Shown in pieces: positions 17,639 through 25,950 of a stretch of DNA of 64,000 nt. The DNA is from Pseudomonas fluorescens (GTDB lineage Bacteria > Pseudomonadota > Gammaproteobacteria > Pseudomonadales > Pseudomonadaceae): the NCBI RefSeq assembly GCF_902497625.1, contig NZ_CABVGX010000017.1, positions 1 to 64,000 on the forward strand, read 5' to 3'. How positions within the stretch are numbered: the first letter of the stretch is position 1; each line of letters begins with the position of its first letter. The notes under the pieces are model-generated. The model was not told where the DNA came from. It ran no database searches and saw only the letters and a list, made by a program, of their open reading frames with translations. Both the position numbers and the translations under genes were made by a program.

Positions 17639-18103
17639 TCAAGCTTCGAACAAAGCACGGCATGCGTTCATCAAAGCGGTTGCGTCATGGAGAGCTCGGT
17701 GGTGCCTAGTCGTGGGCAGTAGGCGATAAATGTCACTGGCAGCCTCCCGACCCACAAACACTTCCAAAGGCTTCAACTCGAAGGTCGGCATCAGGTCTGC
17801 TGCTTCGTAGAGGACATCGAGCCAAAAAACATCTTGAGGTGAGTCGCTGCAAAGCACCTGCCCTGAAAACAGCTGATTCATTCGTTCCGCCACGGTGGGT
17901 GGGGCATCACCTTCCTGAAGTAAATGATCCTGAGTAAGACCATGCATGTCTTGCGCATCGAACGACCAATGCGTCCAATAGCGGGCTGGCTTTATCAACG
18001 AACTGAACCAGGTTTCATTCGACACGACAGCCACCTCAATGGGATAGCTATCTGGGGCTATCCCTGATGCCTCGAAATCGATAAAAAAAGAAGGCCGTTC
18101 CAC
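17639..18103 (-). CDS. DEDDh 3'-5' exonuclease-like protein
   Basis: A DnaQ-fold exonuclease-like protein of about 154 aa. Exo I is visible as FFIDFEASG (D9, E11), a later aspartate is in FWLDVLYEAAD, and Exo III is HHRALHDATAL (His and Asp). I prefer the GTG at 18103 because AGGAG lies 6 bases before it; a GTG 13 codons upstream is possible. It is convergent with the 16838 gene, with R1 between them. Substrate (DNA or RNA) unknown. Confidence 0.75.
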   Translation of the reverse strand: MERPSFFIDFEASGIAPDSYPIEVAVVSNETWFSSLIKPARYWTHWSFDAQDMHGLTQDHLLQEGDAPPTVAERMNQLFSGQVLCSDSPQDVFWLDVLYEAADLMPTFELKPLEVFVGREAASDIYRLLPTTRHHRALHDATALMNACRALFEA

Positions 18104-18325
18104 CTTGCTGCTCCTGTTTGAAGGTTGCGACTGTCCCTGCACAGCCGGGGAAAGACGGTTTTGATAAGCATGAAGTCGTCCCTAACAAACGGCGGGTAAG
18201 TCGTAAGGGTATGCTCGCAAGATACTGATTTCTCGTCGGAAAACCAAAAAACTGCCCCTTCATAACCTTGACCAACTGCACCCCATGGTCTTCATTTCTC
18301 GCAATCACCCAAGAGAGATGCTGGC

Positions 18326-18433
18326 ATGACCTTTTCATCCTCGTTTCGCCCCGATAGCGCCCCCGTAACACTCGATGACACCTTCAACTACCTCATGTTG
18401 AGCTCTCTCCATTGGAACGACGCCGACCTCTAG
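18326..18433 (+). CDS. Short ORF of 35 codons
   Basis: An ATG-started frame with a weak AAGAGAGA upstream element encodes a 35-aa peptide beginning MTFSSSFRPDS and ending just before repeat copy R2. It may be a small gene or the remnant of a longer one. The rest of 18104-18580 holds only R2. Confidence 0.25.
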   Translation: MTFSSSFRPDSAPVTLDDTFNYLMLSSLHWNDADL

Positions 18434-18446
18434 GTGATGACAATAG

Positions 18447-18514
18447 CAGCCAAGCAGCGCTTCGCCGTCCTGGCCCTTCGGACTTCTATCCTCAAGCCTG
18501 CGCGCTCCGCCTGC
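18447..18514 (+). repeat. Structured intergenic repeat, copy R2
   Basis: Related to R1 over its right half: CCCTTCGGACTTC hairpin region, then CCTGCGCGCTCCGCCTGC. The left stem is degenerate (CCAAG / CCTGG with an inner GCG-CTT-CGC). It lies just before the 18581 gene, in the same orientation as the other copies. Confidence 0.65.
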
Positions 18515-18580
18515 CTAGTTGCATAACAAATCAGAAGTGCCCCCAAACAGGAGTTGCCATAGCTCCGCGAGAGGTCACTG

Positions 18581-19030
18581 ATGCAACAGTCACCATACGT
18601 AATACATCGCGAAATCCTCCTCAACGGCATGTATGGAACAGCCTATCTGCTGCAAGAGCTCGTCCTCTATCAGCTTGATCCCGGTAGGTACACATTCGAC
18701 ATTGATGAGCATCGCGGAGGGTTCGACAGCGTCCATCTTCAGATCTATCAGGATATGAAGCAGTGGTACTGGGACAACGGCCCATCAAGCGCTGGCTTCA
18801 AAGACGTCGCCGAGGCACTTCAAGATAGGTACACCAGGCAAGCTCAAGAGAATCTAGAGGAGCTGTATCTCCTCCGAGCGATGCAGCCAAGCGATTTTCC
18901 TGCTGAGCCTGGCGAGATACCTGCAGACTCTCATAGGCATGCAGTTGAGCGAGCTGAGCTGCTTCACAGGGAGTATGTCGGCAAAGGATTCATTGACGAG
19001 TGCACATTGCCAGCAGCCCACCCATTCTGA
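18581..19030 (+). CDS. Hypothetical protein, cassette-like region
   Basis: A 149-aa acidic, mostly helical protein without a recognised domain. A GAGAGG site precedes the ATG. It follows repeat R2 directly, as expected for one module of the repeat-separated gene set. No membrane segment or signal peptide is seen. Confidence 0.55.
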   Translation: MQQSPYVIHREILLNGMYGTAYLLQELVLYQLDPGRYTFDIDEHRGGFDSVHLQIYQDMKQWYWDNGPSSAGFKDVAEALQDRYTRQAQENLEELYLLRAMQPSDFPAEPGEIPADSHRHAVERAELLHREYVGKGFIDECTLPAAHPF

Positions 19031-19059
19031 TCTCGAATCAATCAGAGGCGAGGCCGGCG

Positions 19060-19158
19060 ATGGCATGGTTCTTTTGGAAAGACAACGCCTTTACGCTGAT
19101 GCGCGATGCCTTAGCCAATCTGGACATCGAAGAAATATGGCGAGCACGGAAGCGTTAG
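19060..19158 (+). CDS. Short ORF of 32 codons
   Basis: A small frame beginning MAWFFWKDNAFTLMRDAL sits 29 bases after the 18581 gene with a weak GAGG-like element upstream. It could be a real small protein or a remnant; no homology recognised. Confidence 0.25.
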   Translation: MAWFFWKDNAFTLMRDALANLDIEEIWRARKR

Positions 19159-19259
19159 TCTAAAAAAACACCTCTCAGAGCTATCTGACCGCTCTATCTA
19201 ACAGGCCCATCGGATATGACCGCAAGCTTCCGCACTTCGATAAAGAGTTTCCACTGACA

Positions 19260-19457
19260 TCAAAGCCTCCGCGCTGGCAAGCAATATATGAAATCGATAG
19301 ACGTACTTAGCTCGTACTGCATGTGCTCAAAAACTCTGTCGAGACTTGGATGAGCTTTCGATTCTCGCAGGGCATTCACTAACCTCAATAGCTCCCGCCC
19401 ATGAGCCACCGGCATTTGGATATCGCAATACACGGTGTCATCGCTGTCTCGTTCCAC
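19260..19457 (-). CDS. Small hypothetical protein
   Basis: A 65-aa frame with a GTG start and a GGAG site 8 bases upstream, beginning MERDSDDTVYCDIQMP. It lies 18 bases after the 19476 gene on the same strand, so the two may be cotranscribed. No domain recognised. Confidence 0.4.
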   Translation of the reverse strand: MERDSDDTVYCDIQMPVAHGRELLRLVNALRESKAHPSLDRVFEHMQYELSTSIDFIYCLPARRL

Positions 19458-19475
19458 GTCTTTTCTCCGTCTGCA

Positions 19476-19883
19476 TCAATCCAGCTTGGGCTTACTGCTG
19501 GCAGCTCTGTGTGCCTCGAGGTGCTGCATCTCTGATTCCCAACAAGCCAGGAATTTATACCAGTCCGCAGCGTAAGGCCCATCTAACAATCTGGTCGACC
19601 CGATACTCGCCTGATTGAAGCGCTCCCTCCAGGGCTGGGGGATAGTCTGCTCCAAAATGATGTCGATTCCGGAGTGGTGATACTGCACGGTGACACAATC
19701 CCGAAGCTGGTTGAGCTCAAGTGGCTTGTCAGCATGAGGGGAGTCTTTTCGCTCTTGAAGTTCAAGGTCATCAAGAATGGATAAGGGATCGAACGCCTTC
19801 GAATCGCCTGGAGATATGTTCGCAAGTACCCACAAAGCCTTTCGTCTCTTGGCCTCCAGTTCGCGGAGTTCATCGTCGGGCAT
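19476..19883 (-). CDS. Hypothetical protein, cassette-like region
   Basis: A 135-aa hydrophilic protein, start MPDDELRELEAKRRK at 19883 with an AGAGG site 8 bases upstream. A longer frame reaching 20045 would run through repeat R3, which is clearly non-coding in the other copies, so I rejected it. Contains a WRERFNQASIGSTRLL segment and no known domain. Confidence 0.55.
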   Translation of the reverse strand: MPDDELRELEAKRRKALWVLANISPGDSKAFDPLSILDDLELQERKDSPHADKPLELNQLRDCVTVQYHHSGIDIILEQTIPQPWRERFNQASIGSTRLLDGPYAADWYKFLACWESEMQHLEAHRAASSKPKLD

Positions 19884-19930
19884 TTGAGTTACCTCTTGTT
19901 GGCGTTGATGGCGTGCCGCCTGCGGCGTCA

Positions 19931-20010
19931 GGCTGCCGTGAATCGAGCCCCGCCAAGGCGGGTCTCGCCCCTGCGGGCTCGCATCCCTCACGCCTGCGCG
20001 CTCCGCTTGC
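19931..20010 (+). repeat. Structured intergenic repeat, copy R3
   Basis: Third copy. The left hairpin is CGAG-c-CCCGCC-aa-GGCGGG-t-CTCG, keeping the R1 fold with a different inner sequence. The second hairpin is GCCC-CTGC-GGGC, followed by TCACGCCTGCGCGCTCCGCT. It lies between the divergent 19476 and 20156 genes. Confidence 0.75.
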
Positions 20011-20155
20011 TTGGTGTCTGAGCCTCTGTGAAGCATAGATCGCAACGCATCCTACCCTCATGATTCGGAGCTCGGCATCGCTATTCGAAGCGTTCTGTTA
20101 TCGTTCTAAAAGTAATTTAGTCGCTCTTAGTCATCAGCCTTCTGGGGAGCCGGGA

Positions 20156-20671
20156 ATGGACACAACTCGACGTGTACCAGGCAGAGCCTACCAAAAGGTT
20201 CGCGATCCCGAACGGCTGCTCATTGAAGAGCGCGCCGAAGCTCTATCCGCTGCCGGCTACCCGCTGCCAGCTGATGACCCGGCCATGTACGCCGAGCGAA
20301 GGCTGAAGGAGGCCAGAGCGGCAGCGCGTTCATCCCAGGTAGGTAGCATTAGCGAAAGCACTGCGGCTGAGCTCTCCGCAAGAGAGGTATGCCAGGTTCT
20401 AAGGGAGGCGATTTTCGGTCGAAGCGTTATGGGTAGGGTGGGTCATGAATCGTGGGACGAAATTTATGCCGGCCACTTCCAGATCAATGTAGATGGTTGG
20501 GAGATATCGATTTACAACGACTGCGATCAGCTCGACTACTGCGAACAATGCGTCAGTCCAGATGGGCGACACTGGTCGTTTGACTCCGGGGATCGCTTTG
20601 GCACTGATCCAGTTGCACTGCTCAGCACATGGGAACATCAGACACTTGAGCGGATGTTGAAGGAGTTGTAA
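20156..20671 (+). CDS. Hypothetical protein, DUF7693-like
   Basis: A 171-aa protein, ATG at 20156 with a GGGGAG site. The C-terminal half has the pattern REVCQVLREAIFGRS, SWDEIYAGHFQ, WEISIYNDCDQLDYC and SPDGR, which I recall from a Pseudomonas family named DUF7693; the name is from memory. It is the only gene of the R3-R4 module. Function unknown. Confidence 0.6.
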   Translation: MDTTRRVPGRAYQKVRDPERLLIEERAEALSAAGYPLPADDPAMYAERRLKEARAAARSSQVGSISESTAAELSAREVCQVLREAIFGRSVMGRVGHESWDEIYAGHFQINVDGWEISIYNDCDQLDYCEQCVSPDGRHWSFDSGDRFGTDPVALLSTWEHQTLERMLKEL

Positions 20672-20709
20672 GTCCGAATTGCCGTATCGTTGCGTGTCCC
20701 TGGAGGAAC

Positions 20710-20816
20710 GGCTGTCGTGAACCAAGCCTTGTCGTAAACGCCAGCGTCTTGGCCCTGCGGGCTTCCATCCTCACGCCTTCGGCTGTCGCCTGCGCGCTCC
20801 GCTTGCTTTGATCATT
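20710..20816 (+). repeat. Structured intergenic repeat, copy R4
   Basis: Fourth and longest copy (107 bases). It starts GGCTGTCGTGAACCAAG like R1, and its outer stem is CCAAG / CTTGG, a paired change from CCGAG / CTCGG in R1. The GCCC-TGC-GGGC hairpin is kept, an extra CTTCGGCTGTCGC is inserted, and the end is again GCCTGCGCGCTCCGCTTGC. Confidence 0.75.
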
Positions 20817-20882
20817 CTTGAGTGGATAACGCGATGCTTTTGCTCCTGCTATTCTGCCGACTCTGACCATGGAGGTGATCAA

Positions 20883-21092
20883 GTGCAGAGTGAATATTCG
20901 CTATCAGATGTGCTGGAAAGGATGTACGAAAACCAGCTCGCCCTAGAGGCAGCCCTGATGGAGTTGACCCTCCACGTCGAGGCTCACGGTCATGCAGATG
21001 TTGGGAATAATGTCCGAGGTGCCCTCGAGACAATCGGCGAGAACTCGGGCCACATAAAACAGGGCTTGGCGCGTCTCAGCAAGCTCCCATGA
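20883..21092 (+). CDS. Small hypothetical helical protein
   Basis: A 69-aa protein with a GTG start and a strong GGAGGTGATC site. It begins MQSEYSLSDVLERMYENQ and is helical, with LALEAALMELTLHVEAHGHA. It ends in an ATGA overlap with the next gene, so the two are translationally coupled. Function unknown. Confidence 0.55.
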   Translation: MQSEYSLSDVLERMYENQLALEAALMELTLHVEAHGHADVGNNVRGALETIGENSGHIKQGLARLSKLP

Positions 21093-21565
21093 GGCAGCCG
21101 CTCTTTGATTTTGATCTCAAACGCGTCTCACGCGAGCACTATATAACCGGCAAAGCTGCGATCAATTTTCCGCACGCTGGGAGCACTACTGGTGGGTGGC
21201 ATTTTCTGTCGTACTTCGACCGCGAGACCGAGGTGTTGAAGGTGTCGCTGGCAGGTATCCACTATCCTGACACCACCAGTTTTTTTGGCGACGAAGGCAT
21301 CGTTGATGTCACTGAGCAAATGGCGAAGCGTGGCTGGTCTGTAGAAAGTCGAAAGTTTTACATGGCGGATCACTACAGAGCTGCTGCAGATATGGTTGTC
21401 AGGTGGGCTCTTAGTGACTCAGATCACTGCAATGTCGAGATTGATGAGTGGTTTCCATCCCCTACCGATAAGCAAAGATTGCTCGATCTCCTGGATACCG
21501 GGGAGCCGCAGCTTCTTGAGATGGGCAGACTCAAAAAGGTAGAAGCCTGGCTTCACTCGCAGTAA
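21089..21565 (+). CDS. Hypothetical protein, coupled to small upstream gene
   Basis: A 158-aa protein of unknown family, overlapping the preceding 69-aa gene by 4 bases. It looks like a compact soluble beta/alpha fold (GGWHFLSYFDRETEVLKVSL). The pair could be a two-component module such as toxin-immunity or toxin-antitoxin, but I see no diagnostic residues. It is the last gene before the copper cluster; the 177 bases after it hold nothing recognisable. Confidence 0.5.
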   Translation: MRQPLFDFDLKRVSREHYITGKAAINFPHAGSTTGGWHFLSYFDRETEVLKVSLAGIHYPDTTSFFGDEGIVDVTEQMAKRGWSVESRKFYMADHYRAAADMVVRWALSDSDHCNVEIDEWFPSPTDKQRLLDLLDTGEPQLLEMGRLKKVEAWLHSQ

Positions 21566-21742
21566 CGCTACCTCAGCATCTGCGGCATCAAGGCCACCCT
21601 AGCCAATCGAGGGAATGTGCTGTCGAACTTAAATTAGGTTTGCCCAACGAACGCGCTGGAGTTTTTCGCGTCATGGTTGCTTACTAGGAGCCAAAAACTG
21701 TTGTCATTGCGAAAAGCACATCCCTCCTCGTTGCTTTTACTC

Positions 21743-23125
21743 TTAGTCTGCAGGCCACGCAGCTAAGCGGATCACAAAGGTCGTATGGCCTTCTCTGGAG
21801 ACGCATCCGACGGTGCCGTCATGGGCGTCTACCAATGATTTGACGATTGCCAAACCTAGCCCGGCATTGTTTGTAGCACCATCTCTACGTGCGGGATCAG
21901 CTCTGTAAAAGCGGTCAAACAGGCGGGGCAGATGCTCTGCTGCTATCTCCTCTCCGGGGTTCGTCACTGACACGCTGATCATGCTACCCAACGACTCGAT
22001 TTTTACGGAGACAGTGCAGTCAGGAGGGGTATACCTAAGCGCATTAGAAAGTAAATTCGAGATCATCCTATCCAACATCGTACCGTCACCATAGACCGCG
22101 CCGTGTCCGGAGACTTGTAGCTTTACTCCGGTGTCCTCTGCCAGCAACTGGTAATACTCGAAGAGTTTTTCGACCACCGAACGCAACTCGACTTTCTCTT
22201 TGGCAGGTAGAACCAGACCGTTGTCCGATTTTGCCAAGAAAAGCATGCCGTCAATAATGCTGGAGAGCCGGTTGAGATCCTCCAGGTTGGAATAGAGATT
22301 CTCTTCATAAGTGTCCGGCGCACGCTTCTTTGAGAGGATGACTTCGGTGTGCGTGCGCAGATTGCTGATAGGGGTTCGTAGCTCGTGCGCAATATCGGCT
22401 GAAAAGTTGGACAGCCGAACAAAAGACTCTTCAAGGCGAGCAAGCATGGCGTTGAACGAAGAGACAAGGCTCTCAAGCTCACGAGGCACCGAGTCCATCG
22501 GGATGCGCTCTTTCAGCGAACCGGCTGACATTGAGGCCGCGACTTGCGTCACTTGTGCGACCGGCTTCAACCCGCTCCGCGCCACCAGCCACCCTAAGGC
22601 TGCGCTGACTAGAGCGCTGATAGCCAGCCCAATGACCAGCCACCAACGCAAAGTTTCAACGAAGTGCATGTGACTGGTGATATCCATACTCAACCAGGCA
22701 GTTAGTGGCTCAGTTTCATTCACTAAATGAACTTGTGCCCTCATGCCTCTGTACATATGGCCGCCAGCAGTCCACTCCGACATGTCCTCCACTGCCTCAT
22801 GAGCGGCAGCAGGAGGTTGTGCAGCGCCGTTGGGGGTAGCGAAGATCGTCCTTCCACCTTTGGTGACAATCGATGCTGAAAGCTCCTGATGGGCACCTAG
22901 CAGGGCTTGCAGTTGCAACACCACCTCTGAAGTGTCTACGGAGCCAGCTTCGCCATCCATGATTTGCCGAATGGATTCGAGCTTTTCCATCATGAGTTGA
23001 CGGTCGAGGCCTTTGAAGTGGTGACGACTGAACGCATCGAAGGTAAAGCCAGCTACAACCAGCACGGCAACGACTGCACAGACGAACATCATGCTCAAAC
23101 GAAGGGTAAGAGATGCTCGCTTCAT
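21743..23125 (-). CDS. copS: Heavy-metal sensor histidine kinase CopS/CusS
   Basis: A 460-aa inner-membrane kinase with an N-terminal TM, a periplasmic domain (about 30-160), a second TM, a HAMP domain, the His box [20 protein letters not shown] and the ATP-binding N, G1 and G2 boxes ([26 protein letters not shown]). It belongs to the CusS/CopS metal-sensor group. Its start overlaps the copR stop (ATGA). It probably senses periplasmic copper or silver and phosphorylates CopR. Confidence 0.92.
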   Translation of the reverse strand: MKRASLTLRLSMMFVCAVVAVLVVAGFTFDAFSRHHFKGLDRQLMMEKLESIRQIMDGEAGSVDTSEVVLQLQALLGAHQELSASIVTKGGRTIFATPNGAAQPPAAAHEAVEDMSEWTAGGHMYRGMRAQVHLVNETEPLTAWLSMDITSHMHFVETLRWWLVIGLAISALVSAALGWLVARSGLKPVAQVTQVAASMSAGSLKERIPMDSVPRELESLVSSFNAMLARLEESFVRLSNFSADIAHELRTPISNLRTHTEVILSKKRAPDTYEENLYSNLEDLNRLSSIIDGMLFLAKSDNGLVLPAKEKVELRSVVEKLFEYYQLLAEDTGVKLQVSGHGAVYGDGTMLDRMISNLLSNALRYTPPDCTVSVKIESLGSMISVSVTNPGEEIAAEHLPRLFDRFYRADPARRDGATNNAGLGLAIVKSLVDAHDGTVGCVSREGHTTFVIRLAAWPAD

Positions 23126-23805
23126 TCTGTGTCAGGAGCGTCTAGCATGTAGCCCATTCCCCTCGTCGTCTGAATCAGCTTGGTGTCGAAATCATCATCG
23201 ATTTTGGCCCGGAGCCGGCGAATTGCTACTTCGATCACGTTGGTATCACTGTCGAAGTTCATATCCCAAACCTGCGATGCGATCAGTGATTTTGGCAGGA
23301 CTTCCCCTCTACGGCGCATAAGGAGTTCTAAGAGGGAGAATTCCTTTGCGGTGAGGTCAATACGTCGACCTGAGCGTGAGGCACGGCGCTTTAGTAGGTC
23401 GACCTCCAAATCCCCGATCTTGATAGATGTCTGGTTGGGCACGGCGGATCCACGTCGAAGCAAGCTTCTGACGCGAGCTAGTAACTCGGAAAATGCGAAG
23501 GGTTTAACGAGATAGTCGTCCGCGCCCAACTCCAAACCTTTGACCCGATCATCGACTCCATCCCTGGCCGTTAGAAAAAGCACAGGGACTGAGCTCCCGG
23601 ATGCACGTACACCCCGGATGACTTCCCAGCCATCAACGCCCGGCATCATCACGTCCAGAATCAGGAGATCGTAGGTCTCGCTCAGCGCTTGATGTAGCGC
23701 CTCCGTTCCCGTCACAACCCGGTCGACAGTGAAGCCAGCCTCCACCAGACCCTGCTGTAGGTATATTCCGATTTTGGGTTCGTCTTCTGCGACCAAGAGT
23801 TTCAT
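23122..23805 (-). CDS. copR: Heavy-metal response regulator CopR/CusR
   Basis: A 227-aa OmpR-family regulator: receiver domain with phospho-acceptor Asp in [17 protein letters not shown] and Lys in [18 protein letters not shown], then a winged-helix domain ending GMGYMLDA. It is translated just ahead of copS with a 4-base overlap. CopR-type palindromes lie between it and the divergent DUF411 gene, consistent with autoregulation. Confidence 0.93.
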   Translation of the reverse strand: MKLLVAEDEPKIGIYLQQGLVEAGFTVDRVVTGTEALHQALSETYDLLILDVMMPGVDGWEVIRGVRASGSSVPVLFLTARDGVDDRVKGLELGADDYLVKPFAFSELLARVRSLLRRGSAVPNQTSIKIGDLEVDLLKRRASRSGRRIDLTAKEFSLLELLMRRRGEVLPKSLIASQVWDMNFDSDTNVIEVAIRRLRAKIDDDFDTKLIQTTRGMGYMLDAPDTE

Positions 23806-23865
23806 GAGCGGGCTCCGGTTTTGCGGTGTTCTAGTGTGCTACCAATCTGACAACTGTGCGCAAGC

Positions 23866-23879
23866 TTACGTAAATGTAA
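23866..23879. promoter_or_regulatory. CopR-type box upstream of copRS
   Basis: TTACG-TAAA-TGTAA, one mismatch from the palindrome TTACA-N4-TGTAA seen elsewhere in the cluster. It lies 60 bases upstream of the copR start. Confidence 0.65.
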
Positions 23880-23951
23880 TTGCCTCAACAGCCAACGGTT
23901 AACTCCCAGTTACGACAGGCCGGCTTCCGATGACACCAGCTAGCGGGCGGC

Positions 23952-23965
23952 TTACAGAAATGTAA
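23952..23965. promoter_or_regulatory. CopR-type box upstream of the DUF411 gene
   Basis: A perfect palindrome TTACA-GAAA-TGTAA, 97 bases before the DUF411 start codon. Same core as the copper boxes at 23866 and 28896. Confidence 0.7.
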
Positions 23966-24062
23966 TCGCGATCTGATTTTTTGCGCTTAACCTACGTGGC
24001 AGAGGGTGCGGATGCCAAAGGCATAAAGAGTGACCGCACTAAAACGTGATGAGGTGCATCGA

Positions 24063-24509
24063 ATGTCCAAACGAAAGCTTTTGGTCGCTATGGGGTTGGT
24101 GATGTGTGGCATCGCGCAGGCCGCTGAGCCGCTCACAATTGACGTGCATCGTGACGCGAATTGCGGTTGCTGCAAGGAATGGGTCAAGCACCTTGAATCG
24201 AATGGATTCAAGGTAGTCGACCACGTAGAAAGCAATATGAGCGCTATTAAGCAAAGCTTAGGGGTGCCGCAGGAACTCGCGTCATGCCATACGGCTGTTA
24301 TCGACGGCAAGTTTGTTGAGGGGCATGTCCCAGCTGATGAAATCAAGAAGCTGAGTGGTCGCTCCGAACTCGCGGGAATCGCAGTGCCAGGTATGCCCGC
24401 AGGTTCTCCCGGCATGGACTACGACCAGAACCATCAACCCTATCAAGTCCTGGGGGTTACCAAGGCGGGAGCGCAAGAAGTGGTTGCTGATTACCCCGTC
24501 AGCCGATAA
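24063..24509 (+). CDS. DUF411 periplasmic metal-binding protein
   Basis: A 148-aa secreted DUF411 protein. A signal peptide (SKRKLLVAMGLVMCGIAQA) is followed by the family core VHRDANCGCCKEWVKHLESN with the CGCC motif, and later CHTAVIDGKFVEGHVPAD. DUF411 proteins go with copper and silver resistance loci and probably bind Cu in the periplasm. It is divergent from copRS and preceded by a perfect CopR-type box. Confidence 0.88.
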   Translation: MSKRKLLVAMGLVMCGIAQAAEPLTIDVHRDANCGCCKEWVKHLESNGFKVVDHVESNMSAIKQSLGVPQELASCHTAVIDGKFVEGHVPADEIKKLSGRSELAGIAVPGMPAGSPGMDYDQNHQPYQVLGVTKAGAQEVVADYPVSR

Positions 24510-24559
24510 TCAGGCTCGGATCTGGGCGGCTTCGGGGTTGCTCAGATCTAGCTGCTAGC

Positions 24560-25495
24560 TCACCCTTGAGCCATATCGATTGAAGGGCTCAATGTTCCTA
24601 GCCACGCCACCAAGCAGACGATAACCACAGCACAGGTTGACTCAATAAGTACGCTTTTTCTCAAAGCAGTCGCTGCCAGGGAATACTCACCGGCCTCCAC
24701 AGAGCGCTCGAGTGAAGGACTCAGGTAAAAACGATTGAGGGTAGCCAGCCCGATCATGCACCCAAAAAGCAGGATTTTTAAAAGCAGAAGGACGCCATAG
24801 GTGCTGGTTAAAACTTCTAGCAACGTCGGCCCGACAATGAAGAGATAGTTAGCGATGCCCGTGACTATGATCGTACCGACAATGAACGCGCCTGCTGTTT
24901 CGAAGCCCTTGAGCGCTCGTGACAGCACTCGTACGAGTTGCTCCGAATTAGACCTCCTAATGCTCAACATCAAGCCAAACGCCGCGAGAGCTCCGATCCA
25001 GCCGCCAGCGGCGAGAAGGTGCAGAATATCAGCCGTAAAGTGCCAGAATCGCTGAGTACCTTCGTCCATCGCCCCATGACCTGTCCACGCGAGCGTAGAC
25101 AAAGCGATGCCGCCTGCCAAGGTCGCAACCCCGAGGCTCCATGTTGGCCATCTTGCGCTCTGACTTGCGACAAAAATCACCGCTGCCAGCGAGATCATGC
25201 GCGTCACCCAGCTATATCCAATCTCAGTCTCGTACAACATCATTTCCAGATGAGGTCGCAGCTCCGCCCAGTCGGATGCGCCGCTCATATTTTTTGCCAT
25301 GACGATGAAGGTGGCTATCGACAAAAACACACCAACAGCAGCGATGCCAGGTAGTAGCGACCCAAAATGCAACACCGCGCCTGATACGCGCTCTTTTCCC
25401 CGAAAGCTGTAAAGCCCGAAGACTGCTAGGCCGAACAGGAGCATCAGGTCTAAGTAGAGCGCGAATCGCAGTACCACATTTAATGAGTCGCTCAT
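24560..25495 (-). CDS. copD: Copper resistance protein CopD
   Basis: A 311-aa inner-membrane protein with about eight TM segments of the CopD/PcoD family. Conserved residues include the GHGAMDEG region and HFTADILHLLAAGGWIGALA. I start it at MSDSLN (25495), 2 bases after the copC stop, rather than at a frame extending into copC. CopD is thought to work with periplasmic CopC in copper uptake or supply. Last gene of the copABCD unit. Confidence 0.9.
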   Translation of the reverse strand: MSDSLNVVLRFALYLDLMLLFGLAVFGLYSFRGKERVSGAVLHFGSLLPGIAAVGVFLSIATFIVMAKNMSGASDWAELRPHLEMMLYETEIGYSWVTRMISLAAVIFVASQSARWPTWSLGVATLAGGIALSTLAWTGHGAMDEGTQRFWHFTADILHLLAAGGWIGALAAFGLMLSIRRSNSEQLVRVLSRALKGFETAGAFIVGTIIVTGIANYLFIVGPTLLEVLTSTYGVLLLLKILLFGCMIGLATLNRFYLSPSLERSVEAGEYSLAATALRKSVLIESTCAVVIVCLVAWLGTLSPSIDMAQG

Positions 25496-25497
25496 GC

Positions 25498-25881
25498 TTA
25501 TTTCACTTTGAAAGTTACGGCGCCGGTGATCGGGTGGGTGTCGGATGAGACTGCTCGCCATTCCACTTTATAGGTGCCAGTTGTGAGAGGGGAGGCAGGA
25601 GTTACGACCATCGTTTTGGGATCACCGCCACCGGCCACGCTGGCTTTCACACCCATAGGTGAATTGGGCATGCCAGGCATGTCGGTCATGATCAACTTGG
25701 CTCCGGAAAACTGAGTGACCAGGTTTTCAGAAAAGTGCAGCTCAATCTTTGCCGGGGCTTGGCCGTTCTCACCTTCAGCAGGAGTTGAAGACAGCAGCTT
25801 CGGGTGGGCTTGGGCAACTGCACTGAGCAGTAAGCTGGATGAAAGAGCAACGGCCACAACACAGGATTTGAAAACAGACAT
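25498..25881 (-). CDS. copC: Periplasmic copper-binding protein CopC
   Basis: A 127-aa secreted protein with signal peptide MSVFKSCVVAVALSSSLLLS and mature N-terminus HPKLLSSTPAEG, where the first His is a Cu(II) ligand in the family. LHFSENL and the DTHPITG motif (another ligand His) are present. The Met-rich loop MTDMPGMPNSPMG suits Cu(I). Follows copB and is adjacent to copD. Confidence 0.93.
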   Translation of the reverse strand: MSVFKSCVVAVALSSSLLLSAVAQAHPKLLSSTPAEGENGQAPAKIELHFSENLVTQFSGAKLIMTDMPGMPNSPMGVKASVAGGGDPKTMVVTPASPLTTGTYKVEWRAVSSDTHPITGAVTFKVK

Positions 25882-25950
25882 GCAAGGCTCCTCACAGCGC
25901 TTAGCTGTTGTAATGAGGTTAGGTAATTATTTGGTGCCGCTAACTTCGAT

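Noticed and set aside
19884..20045. Longer start for the 19476 gene
   Set aside because: The extension would translate repeat R3, which is intergenic and structured in all copies; the ATG at 19883 has a suitable ribosome binding site.
16838..21565. Classical integron cassette array
   Set aside because: The repeats lack clear attC core sites (GTTRRRY/RYYYAAC) and no intI-type integrase is seen, so I report a cassette-like array rather than an integron.
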